Below are positions 45,190 through 56,459 of a DNA stretch of 64,000 bases, piece after piece. The notes under the pieces were generated by a model, which made no database searches, was not told where the DNA came from, and saw only the letters and a program-made list of their open reading frames with translations. This DNA is from Dugong dugon. Its lineage: Eukaryota > Chordata > Mammalia > Sirenia > Dugongidae. The stretch covers positions 139,154,734-139,218,733 of the forward strand of contig CM057462.1 in the NCBI GenBank assembly GCA_030035585.1, given 5' to 3'. The first letter of the stretch is position 1; each line of letters begins with the position of its first letter. The position numbers were made by a program, and so were the translations under genes.

Positions 45190-45400
45190 TGCTTATACCT
45201 TACATATATCCATATAGTCCTGTGGGATTAATATCAGTGATGTTTTTATTCTAGGTGAGTAAACTGAGGCCCAGAGAAGTGAGTGATCTGGCCAAGGCCA
45301 ATTGCCCAATAGGTTGCAGAATTAGAACTAAGATCCAGCTCTTCTGAGTCTTAACCCTGTGCTCTTGTGACTACCACACATAGTCTGTGTGTAAGATCAG
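45190..45400 (+). mobile_element. MIR SINE
   Basis: GAGTAAACTGAGGCCCAGAG, GTGATCTGGCCAAGGCCAAT, CTTAACCCTGTGCTCTTGTG in MIR order. Confidence 0.75.
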
Positions 45401-45799
45401 TCCTAGAGCTGATTGTGGCCCTCATGTTTGTAGCAAGAGGATGCTGAACAGGAACAGCCAGGACGCATAGCCCTTATTTAATGAGTAATTGGCTATTTTT
45501 GCTGTATATAGTCTCTTGATCCAATAAAATACATTTTGCAATTTATTGGAAACTGTCATTTTAGAGTCAGCCTTGTGGGACCCCTTTTCTTCCATTCCCA
45601 GCCAGTCATTCCCAGACATCCTTCCTGTTTCTTCCTTGGTCAGCATATGCAAAGCCTTTCCAGACCCTGCAGTAGAGATCCTGGACTGTTTTAGTTATTT
45701 TTGAAGGTTACAATGTGATTCTGGGATTACTAGCACGTAACTTTAAATTGATTTTTCCCTTAGATTAGATATGGTTGTATGTATACTTTGTGAGGAGTC
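45401..45799. other. Single-copy-looking sequence
   Basis: Nothing recognised. Confidence 0.5.
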
Positions 45800-46000
45800 T
45801 CTGGTTGATGCAAACTATTAAAGTGATCATCTGTTAACTGAAAGGTTAGAGGGTTGAGTCCACCCAAAAGCACCTTGAAGAAAGGCCTGGTGATCTATTT
45901 CCAAAAAAATCAGCCACTGAAAACCCTACGAAACACACTTCTACTCAGATGCACACTGGGTTGCCATGAGTCAGAGTTGACTCAAGAGCAACTGGTTCTG
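45800..46000 (+). mobile_element. Afrotherian tRNA/RTE SINE, 205-bp class
   Basis: GAGTCTCTGGTTGATGCAAA head; AAAATCAGCCACTGAAAACC middle; GTTGCCATGAGTCAGAGTTG tail. Confidence 0.9.
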
Positions 46001-46419
46001 GTATATTTCGGGAAGAAAATCAATTGGGAAACATTACAGCAATTTCCAAGGTCCTTGTTCACCATTTCAGAGAGTTTCCATTCATTTAATCTTACCAGCA
46101 TGTCTCACTCACTCTGCTTTTCCCAGTTAGCTTTGCCACCCACATGCTTCTCTGGGTGGAGTTTTTAATTCTTGTATGTATTCATACTATGGGGAAAATG
46201 CTCATTTCATCTGGGACAAACTTCAACCTTATTTTCCTTGGCTTATCTTATTACTATTTGATGGCATTTGCTTTCAAAGTGATTTTGCACAGTTGCCCTG
46301 GAGTGTTTGTACAAAGGAGGCTTTCTAATGCAAATCTGAGTAGATGGAAAGTTTTTTTAAAAAAATAGCCCAGATGAGGCTGCCCTCAAAGTCAGATCTG
46401 AGCGATCAAAGCAGCTCTT
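46001..46419. other. Single-copy-looking sequence
   Basis: Nothing recognised. Confidence 0.5.
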
Positions 46420-46620
46420 CATTTATTCATTCACTCATCTGCTTATTAATTAATATATGTGATAATTTATTAAGAAAATATTTGCTGAACACTTTGTGGT
46501 AGTTACTAGCACTGGTCTAGGAGCTTATAGTTTACCAGGGAAGATGAGATATTATGAGAAAAAGACCACAGACTCAAAATTTAGAAGGACGATTTTGCTG
46601 TTGATAGAACTGCCTTGCAA
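46420..46620 (-). mobile_element. L2 or MIR fragment
   Basis: TTCATTCACTCATCTGCTTA and AGCACTGGTCTAGGAGCTTA are reverse L2 3' end text. Confidence 0.5.
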
Positions 46621-46786
46621 GAAGGAAAGAGGAGAGTACTCAGCAGCCAAGTGCTAGACAGGAAGTGCCTCACACACTTAATCAGGAAGTGCCTCATGCA
46701 CTTAGGTAGGGAAGATGGGATATGGTGAATGGTCAGCAACAGAGGAAAGGTGGATGTTATCATTCCTCAGGAGCTTAGTTTTTGTT

Positions 46787-46986
46787 GTAAGCTACCACTG
46801 AGTCAGCCTCTGACTCATGGTGACCCCATGTATTACAGAGTAGAACTGCTCCATAGGGTTTTCTTGGCTGTAATCTTTATGGAAGCAGATTGCCAGGCCT
46901 TTATTCCATGGAGCAGCTGGGTGGGTTAGGACTTCCAACCTTTAAGTTAATAGCTGATCATAAACTGCTTGTGCCACCCAGGCTCC
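46787..46986 (-). mobile_element. Afrotherian tRNA/RTE SINE, 190/205-bp class
   Basis: CTGAGTCAGCCTCTGACTCA tail; GTAATCTTTATGGAAGCAGA middle; GTGCCACCCAGGCTCC head. Confidence 0.88.
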
Positions 46987-47768
46987 TTTAGGGAGCTTAA
47001 GGCTATTTGAAAGGAATACTGATAATATACTGGTCACAAAGTGTTGGCTAGTAAAATATTAAGGGTCTATTAGAGGGTTTTATTCAGGAGAATAAAATAT
47101 TCAAGATCTATGAAAAGATTTCAGTGTTTGCCCAGGGGAATAAAATATTAAGAATCTTTTTGTTAGTTGAGATTTTAACTTCTAGAAAATGGATCATGAA
47201 GTTGTATCAATGATGGGGGGACTGCTTTCCTTGTCAATGTGGTCTAGTACCTACCATGCTAAGTAAAGAGAATAAGTCAATCAATGAATGTGAGGAGGAT
47301 GAAATGCCCTGGGAGGACCAAGGAGGCATCAGAGAAGGCTTATGGAGGACTCAAAGCTGTATTTTACTGGAAGAGTGAGTAAGCTATGAAGAGATGAAGA
47401 TGAGGGATGCATTTTTATATAGGAATTAATTCATATACTGAGAAATGTTTATTGAGCCCTTTTGTAAGCCAAAAAATGTGATGTAGAGTATGTAAAAAAG
47501 CATACACTTACATAAAAAAGAGGGATAATAGCTAAAGACCTTACTAAGTGATACAGAAAGTCTGAAGGAATTTACAAGGGGATTTCTGTGTAAGTTGTAT
47601 AAGGTCACCAACTTAAAGACCTCAAACACATTCAAACTCCCGTAATCTTCTCTCTAGCAATAAACCTCTTTTGTAGGTGATTATTTTTCTTTCAAAGGAA
47701 AATAGATCATAACATACATTTCATTCTTAATTATTTTGGTTGGCTTAATCATTTTTACTTTATGATGC
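46987..47768. other. Single-copy-looking; short local repeats
   Basis: The phrase AATAAAATATT(A/C)A recurs near 47050, 47092 and 47140, about 45 bases apart, a local degenerate repetition. Nothing else recognised. Confidence 0.5.
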
Positions 47769-47769
47769 T

Positions 47770-47934
47770 TAAAAACCAAAATCTATTGCTGTTGAGTCGA
47801 TTACGACTCACAGTGACCCCAAAGGACAGAGTAGAACTGCCCCATAGAGTTTCCAAGGAGTGCCTGGTGGATTCGAATTGCTGACCCTTTGGTTAGCAGC
47901 CATAGCACTTAACCACTATGCTACCAGGGTTTAG
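47770..47934 (-). mobile_element. Afrotherian tRNA/RTE SINE, 155-bp class
   Basis: TTGAGTCGATTACGACTCAC tail; TTCCAAGGAGTGCCTGGTGG; CTTAACCACTATGCTACCAG head. Confidence 0.92.
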
Positions 47935-48365
47935 TGTCCTGCAAATGAGAGTAAATTTTACAGGTTAGTTTAACTTCGAGATTTGGTAAGTGCACCATAT
48001 TACCTAAAGTAAATAAAACCAGTTTGTCAGTTTGTCAGATTGAACTAGTCTTAATGCTCATGTCAGATGTAGTTATGAGATTTGTCAATTCCTCTTTGTC
48101 CTTCAGCTGCCTCATATAAATCATACAGTCTCTCTACTTGCAAACATATCCCGAATCATTCCACTTCTCTCCATTTGGTGCTTTCAGTCCAAGCTACCAT
48201 CGTGCTTCACCTGGACTGTTTCAATAACCTACTACTGGTCTTGCCAATTCTAATCTTGAGTGCTATAGTCCAGCCTAGCAAAACAGCAAGAGTGATGTTT
48301 CTGAGCAGGATATCAGATGTGCCACTCCCGTGTTTAAAACTCTTCGATAGCTTCCCAAAACCCCA

Positions 48366-48573
48366 AAAAGCAAAGCAAACCTGTTGCCATTGAGTCAATT
48401 CTGACTCATGGTGGCCCCATGTGTTACAGAGTAGCACTGCTCCATAGGGTTTTCTTGGCTGTCATCTTTACCAAAGCAGAATGTCAGGCTTTCTCCCACA
48501 GCACCTCTGGGAGGGTTTAAACAGACAACCGTTAGGTTAATAGACAAACTCAAACCGTTTGTGCCACCCAGGA
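48366..48573 (-). mobile_element. Afrotherian tRNA/RTE SINE, 190/205-bp class, nested in L2
   Basis: GAGTCAATTCTGACTCATGG tail; GGCTGTCATCTTTACCAAAG middle; GTGCCACCCAGGAATATTC head. ATAGCTT flanks both sides (48347 and 48581), a short target-site duplication. Confidence 0.9.
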
Positions 48574-48599
48574 ATATTCAATAGCTTTGTATGATTTTT

Positions 48600-49173
48600 T
48601 TTTCTTTTTTTTATATTTTATTGTACTTCAGGTGAAGGCTTACAGAACATATAGTTTCTCATGAAGCAGTAGTACACATGTTGTTTTATGACATTGGTTA
48701 ACAACCCCACAACATTTTAACCCTCTAAATTCTCAACTTTTTTTTTTTTTTTTTGGTGAAAATACACATAGCCAAAGATGCACCGTTTCAAAAATTTCTA
48801 CATACACAGTTCAGTGACATTGACTATGCTCTTCCAATTGTGCTGTTATTCTCACTTAAGATGAAGGCTTACAGAACAAAATAGTTTCTCATTTAACAGT
48901 TACTACAAATGTTGCCCTATGACAATGGTTAACAATCTCACAACACACCAACAATATCCTTACTCAACCTTGGGTTCCCTATCATCAGCTTCCTTCTCCC
49001 CTTCTGCCTGCTGGCCCTTGTCACTGGACTCCTGTACCTCATTAGTCTCATTTGGTTTTACGGGGCTGTCCACTCCCAGGCTGAACAGTGAACCTCGGAG
49101 GTAACTTCACCACTGAGCTAAAAGGGTATCTGGGGGCCATACTCTCGAGGTTTCTCCAGTCTCCTTTAGGCTC
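48600..49173 (-). mobile_element. 5'-truncated L1 3' UTR with two modules and TSD
   Basis: Collinear with 11617-12465 of the full-length L1 but with two rather than three 3' UTR modules (48632-48715 and 48800-49050), separated by a T18 tract at 48739. Flanked by GTATGATTTT at 48589 and 49174. Very similar to the full-length copy, so from a related subfamily. Confidence 0.92.
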
Positions 49174-49690
49174 GTATGATTTTTAAAATCATTCCCAAGC
49201 CTACCAGTGCCCTCTGATATCCCCTCTTAGTTCTCTGACCTCATCTCTGACCACCTCCCTCTTGCTCTCCACACTCCAGCTGTGTCAGATATCCATCTGC
49301 TTTTCATGCGTTTCAAACATGCAGCCTCTTCAAGGCATTTGCACTGAAGTTCTCTCTCTGCTTAGAACGCTTGTCTCCAAGCTTTTCAGTTGTCCAGGTG
49401 CTTTCGCTCAGATTTTAGTTAAAACATCTTCTCCCCAGAGTGGCTTTCCCTAACCCAGTCGTTCTCGAATGCAATGCCTTTTTTATTCTATGCACATTCG
49501 TTACCACTATCTGAAATTACCTCATTTATTTCTTTACTTTATTGTTTCTCTTCCATTAGAATATAAAGCTCCCAATATCAGGGTCCTTTCCACCTTCTTC
49601 ACGGTTTTATCTCTAGTAGCTAGAACAACACCTCTATCATGGTGAGTACTCAATAAATATTTGTCGGATGAATGTTGAATTACCACTGAG

Positions 49691-50208
49691 GTATGTTTTA
49701 CCCATCCATCATCTACACTTGAAAGCAGAGTTTCCAGTTGTGATATGATCCCCCAAGCTGATAAGGCAGATCAGTTTCACTGGAATTACAGCTATACTCT
49801 GTAGCTCAGCCTGCAGTAAAGTCTCTTTTGTGACTTTGTAGGAATCTGAACTTCTAATTCCAAAACTTAATGTCCGTAAGATGAAACTCATCCACTGATG
49901 GTAAATTTAAAATCTCCTTCCAAAGCAATAAGGAAAAAAAGAAATGCAATAAGGAGTTACTAATAAATTGTAAATGTTTCTAATACTATATGAAATTCTT
50001 AAATCATGAAAATTAAACAATAAACATCTACCTTTTTAGAGTCTTCTATATTATGCAGCATATGCAGCATATATGGATTTAATGTTATCTATTTTTTCCT
50101 AAAGTAATATTATTAAACTTAATGTGGGAGCAACTATGAATTGAAAATGGACTGTGAGCAAAATCTTCCGCGTATTCCAATAGTAATTTTGAATTTTATT
50201 TAAATCCA
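49691..50208. other. Single-copy-looking sequence
   Basis: Nothing recognised. GCATATGCAGCATAT at 50058-50072 is a small direct repeat. Confidence 0.5.
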
Positions 50209-50415
50209 TGGAGTCCCTTGGTGACACAAATGGTTAAGTGCTCGTCTACTAGCTGAAAAATTGGTGGTTCAAGTCCATCCAGAGGCATCTTGGAACGTAG
50301 GCCTGGCTACCTGTTTCTGAAAGGTTACAGACTTGAAAACCCAATGGAGCAGTTCTACTCTGCACACATGGGGTTGCTATGAGTTGGAATCGACTTGACG
50401 GCAACTAACAGCAAC
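50209..50415 (+). mobile_element. Afrotherian tRNA/RTE SINE, 205-bp class
   Basis: GGAGTCCCTTGGTGACACAA head; GTAGGCCTGGCTACCTGTTT middle; GTTGCTATGAGTTGGAATCG and CGGCAACTAACAGCAACA tail. Confidence 0.92.
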
Positions 50416-50529
50416 ACTATGATGCTAAACATTTTATTTAAATTGATAATGATTGCTAGGTACTCTGGGGATCTTTGAAGCACTATCCATTTCTGCTAGT
50501 TTCTCTGGGAGTCTTTAAACCACTACCAA

Positions 50530-51130
50530 ACATGATTGTATTTGTCATGATACCTTCTTGTGCAAGTTGTAGAAACTCAACGGAAATCAACTTCAGCAAA
50601 AAGGGAATTCATTAGTTCATAAAACCGGAAATTCCAGGAGTGTTTCATGAATCATTCTCTCTAGTCATCCCTTAGCTATGTTTGTTTACGAGTTCCTTTT
50701 CTCTTGGCATCGTTATTTTCTACTAATGATGAGCTTCTTCTATGAAATTAATAAGGGCCTGGTATGGATCAGGGTTATCATCTCCTAGAATCAGGACTCT
50801 AAAGGAAAGAGACATGTCTCCACACTAGTTTATTCATTCATTTATCCAACATTCATTTAGCCAGTGCTTATTGAACACCTTAGTGTCAGATTAATTCTGA
50901 AAAACTCCTGATTCTGATAGACCTGGTTTAGGTCACGTACCTCTTCCTGGCCAGAGGAACAGGCTGTGATAAGCCAGTACTATGCCAGCTGCCTCTTACT
51001 TGGCTAGGCGAGAAGAAGGTACCATTACTTATTATGAATTACAAAGGGGTTCCTAAAAAAAAGGGAGCATGTTGTTCCCAGTAAATGGCAGATGGGAGAT
51101 GTATTGGACAGACAGAAACTCAAAGCTACA
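50530..51130 (-). mobile_element. Ancient LTR-like repeat, interrupted by L2 fragment
   Basis: Phrases such as ATCAACTTCAGCAAAAAGGG and CCAGAGGAACAGGCTGTGAT resemble an old mammalian interspersed repeat. 50826-50900 (TTTATTCATTCATTTATCCA; GTGCTTATTGAACACCT) is L2-like in reverse. Confidence 0.5.
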
Positions 51131-52929
51131 ATATTTCACCAAAATAACGAAGCTCCTGCATAATAAATGAGATGAACACAAGGTTCAAGTTAAGTTGACA
51201 AAGCCTTAAAAGACAAGAATCAAAATCATTTTCTCCATTTCTTTATTTTCTTTTTAATTATACTTTGAAAAAAAAAGTCTTAATTTGATCAAAGTTTCTT
51301 ACATACTTGTTTTCTTTTATAGCTAGGTTCTTTAGGCTGTTTAATTGAGATGTGGTTAAAGCTTTCTGAGACTGGTTGAATTTCTTTGTATATAATTTTC
51401 TTTGTATAGTTAAAAAAAGAAAAGTCCCAAGCGAAGTCATAATTTCCCCTCGTGCCCTACAAAAGAAAAGCTTAATTTTGTCCATCTTAATGCTTACGTA
51501 ATTCTAAATTTGGATGAACACTCCTGTTTCCTGCCCTTCCCCAAGCAAATTTTTCTTCTGAACATTCATGACCTTAATACAGAGCTTTATGCATTAGTGG
51601 ATAAGTTCTTCCTTGTTCTTAAATCCATGACCGTCTTCTCTTGTTTTATTTCATCAGCTTCTATTCTGTGTAAGGAGAGCAAATTTTCTCCATTTTTTTC
51701 TTATTTTCTATGACAAATGCATATTAAGTACCAGCGATAAATCAAGCACTGGCTTAAGTTAAAGGAAACAAGTTATTTTCAATAAGATAGTTGATTACTT
51801 ATTACTAATTAGACTTTATCCTCCTCCTCCCTCTCCATCTCTGCTGGGTTTCTGTATATGGGAATCCTTTATGTGGTACAAATATCAAACATATTTGGGA
51901 TTTGCTAATACCTAGTGAGAAACTCTACTAGACTTCTATTACTGCTTGAGATTCCCACCACATTTGCCTGAAAAGATTTACCTATTAGAAAAGCAAGCTG
52001 GAGAGTTTTTATTACCTCGTATTTTCCCAGTGTTTTGTGACTTCATCCTCTATTCATTTCTCCAGCGTCTGTCTGCCACTACTACCCATGCTAGTAACGT
52101 ATGGACATTGCCATTGAACATTTCTGAAGGAACGAAGATCTGCTTGGTTCCTTTTGGTCCCTCTAAAGAGGTAGTTTCCATTCTTCTTAACAGGTCAGTC
52201 TTTTTTTAACTTTCCTGAAGATGGTCAAAGGGAGTGACTTGGGTGACTCTAGAGGTGATGTATATATACTTGGAGATTTTCACTGTGACAAAATTGACGT
52301 TCGTGACAATGAATGCAATTTTTATTTACTTGCCTGGGAAATTTGTTTTTGCCATTTTTTTTTCTGGTTTTGCCCATGGCCATAAGAAAAATGATTTTCT
52401 TAATATTTCTGTGATACTCTTGTACATGCCTCACTGTTCTTTTTATCTTTTCAAGAACTGGCTATTTCTTCCTATAGTGTTCACTTTTATATGAGCCTAA
52501 TATTTATTTCTCATAATCAGGATTGCCCATTTCACCGCTGAGTATGATAGTCATTTAATTCTTCTCAGATTTTCTTCATAATTGCTAACTAATATTTGAG
52601 AATTCCCCCAACTCATTCAATGCGTGAAGAATAAATAACAGAGGTGTATCATTTTAGAACCTTATTGCCTGATGACTGAATGTTCTGACCAGTAAAATGG
52701 GCCGTGGCTTCTGTTGTTCATTATTATAAAGTGTGACAGCAGCAATGAGGACTCCTTTTGACTCTGCTAAAGATTGTATTGAGAGGACGAACACAGCCCC
52801 AGCCATTGACTTTAGATATTATAAAATAGTGAATGTACTGAAAGAGAAATAGTGACCTCTTTTCCTCTCTCAGCTTTATATTGACCAAATTACTTTCTTT
52901 AATTACTACAAGTGCTTATTGTCACTATC
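51131..52929. other. 1.8 kb AT-rich sequence, nothing recognised
   Basis: Overlapping open frames of 60-87 codons on both strands (51510-51713, 51946-52209, 52234-52494) lack domains and fit AT-rich chance frames. No repeat recognised. Confidence 0.5.
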
Positions 52930-53045
52930 AGGAGTTTGGGTGCCAATTGAAGTCACTTAACCTCTCTGACTCACTCAATAATGGGGGCTGGACTGAAGAA
53001 GCTCTAAGGTACATTGTTGCAAAATTTCTATGAATTAATAATACC
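52930..53045 (-). mobile_element. Probable MIR-type fragment
   Basis: AAGTCACTTAACCTCTCTGA and GGGGGCTGGACTGAAGAAGC are in the order of MIR-related tails. Confidence 0.4.
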
Positions 53046-53061
53046 CAGACTATACAATATA

Positions 53062-53270
53062 TGGAGTCCCTGGGTAGTGCAAATGGTTAATATGCTCAGC
53101 TGCTAACCAAAAAGTTGGAGCTTCAAGTCTATCCAGAGATTCCTTGGAAGAAAAGCCTGGCAATCTACTTCTGAAAGATCAGCCACTGTAAACTCTATGG
53201 GGCACAGTTCTACTCTCACATATGTGGGGCTGCCATAAGTTGGAATAACTTGATGGCAACTGGTTATATA
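53062..53270 (+). mobile_element. Afrotherian tRNA/RTE SINE, 205-bp class
   Basis: GGAGTCCCTGGGTAGTGCAA head; GAAAAGCCTGGCAATCTACT middle; GCTGCCATAAGTTGGAATAA tail. Confidence 0.92.
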
Positions 53271-53299
53271 GTATATAATTTAGTTACTGCTTACTTATT

Positions 53300-53445
53300 C
53301 ATTCTTTTGTAAATATGCTTTGCCCTCTATCTGAATAATAAGTGCCTAGAAGACCTATACTATCTCTCTATTTTTTGTCCTTCCACCCAGGGATTTGCAC
53401 AGAGGAGTTAGTCAATGTTTTTGGATGATGATGATGGTGGTTCAT
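53300..53445 (+). mobile_element. L2 3' end
   Basis: AATAATAAGTGCCTAGAAGA, GGATTTGCACAGAGGAGTTA and a (GAT)n-type tail at 53424-53440. Confidence 0.5.
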
Positions 53446-53859
53446 GAGAATAATATTGATGATTCATTAGCTTAACTATAACTCATTCTTACTTGTGAAG
53501 ACTGGAGTTGGGGGAAATATAATGTAATCCATGATTACTGCTTCTCTTCCTTTATGTAGCACATTCTGTTTATTTTCTCTCGTCCCATCCCCACAGCACT
53601 AAACTCTACCAGCTAAAGGCACTTACTGTTAATACCTGCAACTCTACCCTGAGGTTTTTTCTAATTGAAGGAGCATGGTTGGCCTGTGAGGAGACCAACG
53701 ACAAAAGTGGTGGAGCATACCCCACAACATAGGATTTCATCATGCTGAACGACAGAGTCCACTCAAATTCCCATCGCCCTGCCTATCTTCACTATCATTT
53801 TGTTGGCAAGCCCATCAAATTGCAGAGGTGTTTGATTTAACTCTCATTGGCTTTTAAAT
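53446..53859. other. Single-copy-looking sequence
   Basis: Nothing recognised. Confidence 0.5.
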
Positions 53860-53998
53860 GGCGCCCTCGTGGCCCAGCGGTTAAAGAGATCAGCAGCTAA
53901 CCAAAAGGTCAGCAGTTTGAATCCACCAGCCACTCCTTGGAAACTTTATAGGGTCGCCATAAGTCAGAATCGACTCGATGGCAATGGGTATGCAGTTT
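53860..53998 (+). mobile_element. Afrotherian tRNA/RTE SINE, 155-bp class, internally deleted
   Basis: GGCGCCCTCGTGGCCCAGCG head; GCAGTTTGAATCC; GTCGCCATAAGTCAGAATCG tail. The CAGTTCTACTCTGTCC segment is missing, as in the copy at 43759. Confidence 0.9.
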
Positions 53999-54639
53999 TG
54001 TTTTTGGCTTTTAAATAGAAAATTTCCAGGGAGGAATTGGGGTCCAATCATTTATTCATTCATATCTTAGTGCACAACAGCATAGGCAGATAGTTTCCCT
54101 GTATTTTCTTAGCTGGAAGTAGATAGGGACCTTGGATGGTAAGATACAGGGGGAGGGTGGGAAGGGAAGAATAGCAATTTGAAAACAATGAGTGTTTCAG
54201 GGAAAAACAAGTTTTTTTCCTGGCCTATAATAAAGCTCTTTGGGCAGTTCCTTTGTAGCACAATGACATGGGGAACATGGCAGGCATAAAAAATAAATTC
54301 TAAGATGATGCATATATTAGCTTCTCAATAAGTGAAACAAAGAATGTGTGATTAAAGCATAGAAATAAAGATAGAAAAGATAAAAAATAAATTTTATTTA
54401 TTTTTGAGAAGAAAACATATGGACAGAAAGAATACAGTGTTAATTTTACAAAACAAAGAGTTTTCTTGTCTTGGAGAATTGCTTGCCTAAATCTGAAATT
54501 AATTCAGTAATGAAAAATAAAATTGGGATGCCTATGCTTCCTAGTCCCCATTAGTAGTCTTACACGTTCAAAAACTTGGAAAGGGAAGAATAAGCAAGAC
54601 CAACACTGATTTTCTAATGCTGTCTATGTAGAGGCTCAT
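53999..54639. other. Single-copy-looking, A/T-rich
   Basis: Nothing recognised. Purine-rich AAATAAAGATAGAAAAG stretch near 54363. Confidence 0.5.
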
Positions 54640-54654
54640 TCGTTCTTACTTTTT

Positions 54655-55049
54655 GTTGTTGTTGTTGTTTGTTTGTGTTTAATTTTATTGTGTTTCATGT
54701 GGAAGTTTACAGTGTAAATTAGTTTTTCATTCAAAAATCTATGCACAAATTGTTTTGTAGCGTTGGTTGCAATTCCCGCAATATGTCAGCACTCTCCCCC
54801 TTTCATTTTCCACCCTGGGTTCTCCGTGTCCATTTGTCCAGTTTTCCTGTCCCTTCCTGCCTTCTTGTCTTTGCTTTTGGGCAGGTGTTGCCCATTTGGT
54901 CTCATATACTTGATTGAACTAAGAACTACGTTCTTCATGTGTGTTATTGGTTGTTTTATAGGCCCGTCTAATCTTTGGCTGAAAGATGGACTTGGGAGTG
55001 GCTTCAATTCTGAGTTAGCAGGGTGTCTGGGGGCCATAGTCTTGGGGGT
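54655..55049 (-). mobile_element. 5'-truncated L1 3' UTR, one module, with TSD
   Basis: (TTG)n/T tail at left, one 3' UTR module (GTGGAAGTTTACAGTGTAAA; AGCGTTGGTTGCAATTCCC), end GGGGGCCATAGTCTTGGGGG. Flanked by TCGTTCTTACTTTT (54640) and TCATTCTTACTTTT (55050), one mismatch. Confidence 0.88.
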
Positions 55050-55065
55050 TCATTCTTACTTTTTC

Positions 55066-56459
55066 CTGAAGATGATTATTCTTCCTATTTTTGTATAATT
55101 AATTCATGACAGATGGGTTTATTTGAATTTAATATGTTAACAAGAAAATTAATCTGCCATTTCATGTTATGTTTTTTGATTCATAAATATAAGATTATAT
55201 TAAACAAACATATATTTAGGCACTCTTTGAAATATATGTAAGGTGTTAGATCATAAGTAAATGCATGATTATTGTGTTACACCTAAATATATATTATGGT
55301 TTCCTGTAAAGAAGTTTGCAGGGCAGGTTTGAAATATTGTTTTCTTCTGGTTATATTTATGCTGATACGTTCCATCCTGGTAAAATGTAACATTCACTAC
55401 ATGTCTATTTATGCCATCGCTTAGGTTCTCCCAACTGATGAAATGCATGACCTGCTTCCATTAAAAATGCAATTAGAAGACAGATGCTATCATAAAGTGC
55501 TAATAACCTAATTGAATGGAATCATGTGACTACAAGATGTAGGCATCGAAGTATTGGCTCATATTGTAATGGGTTCACCATTCTTTCAAGATTTGAACAC
55601 TCACGACAAAACGCATTTCAATTTAAAATTTTAACTGGTCATTAATCTATAGAGACAATGAGGAAGAACAAAATTTACACAGAGTACAAATAATGAAAAA
55701 TATAAAGGAAGACTGCTAATGTGGACCTACGGGTTGTTTACATGAATTAGATAAACTTGGGAGTCAAAAGAACTAAGACAAATAGGAAGATGCGATAAAA
55801 AGAAATATGAACTAAGTGTTCACTGGGAACATTTGTCATATTATTTCTGTTTGTGACAAATATAGCAGGAACTGATTAAAAGCTGCCAGTTCCGGTAGAT
55901 AAATTCATGTACCAAAGCAATAATCTTAACAGTGGTTATGAACAAACAGCATCTTACCCTAATGGATTTGAAAATCAATCAAATAATTTGTTTGATGTGC
56001 TACAAGCTCCTTGAAAGTCTGATTCTGTAACTGATTTCATTGCTCTCTGTTCATGTAAATTATTATTTTTTGAGTTGTCTATGAACCTTTCCATTAAGAA
56101 TCTATCAGAGGGAATGGACTCTGTTGACATAAAAAAGCACTTAAAAAGAATGAGTAGTGTCTTCTCCTATAGTCTATGACTACCCTGATGCAAAACTCAG
56201 ATATATATTTTATGGGGAGAACTACTGCCACCCAGAAGTACTGATATTGGTCCCTGTTGCCATCTTTCTCAGACTGGACTCATGGAATATTAACACCTGC
56301 ATCAGTGGATATTACCTTCTCCGTAACTCTCGCTCTTAAAATATTGAACATAGACTACTAGCTCCTTTCTTATCCCTTAGTGAGCAGCGTCTCTGGCACA
56401 TGAGTCTTCCTGGTTCCTCTCTGCATTGATTTTGGCTCAGGTTATGATCCTTCTTCATC
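55066..56459. other. 1.4 kb single-copy-looking, homeodomain-motif rich
   Basis: No repeat text. 55380-55990 is evenly AT-rich and contains several TAAT/ATTA-type motifs (CTAATTG at 55508, CATTAAT at 55640, TCAATTTAAAATT near 55617), a texture seen in conserved non-coding elements. No ORF of note. Confidence 0.3.

Larger units (their letters stand above)
48080..49690 (+). mobile_element. L2 LINE, about 0.8 kb, split by a SINE and an L1 end
   Basis: L2 text before the inserts (GTGCCACTCCCGTGTTTAAA; AACTCTTCGATAGCTTCCC) and after them (CTGAAATTACCTCATTTATT; TCAATAAATATTTGTCGGAT). 48366-48573 and 48600-49173 are later insertions. Confidence 0.85.

Noticed and set aside
51510-52494. A cluster of plus-strand frames of 67-87 codons, some hydrophobic
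   Set aside because: No splice-site pairing or domain; composition is T-rich, which yields hydrophobic codons by default.
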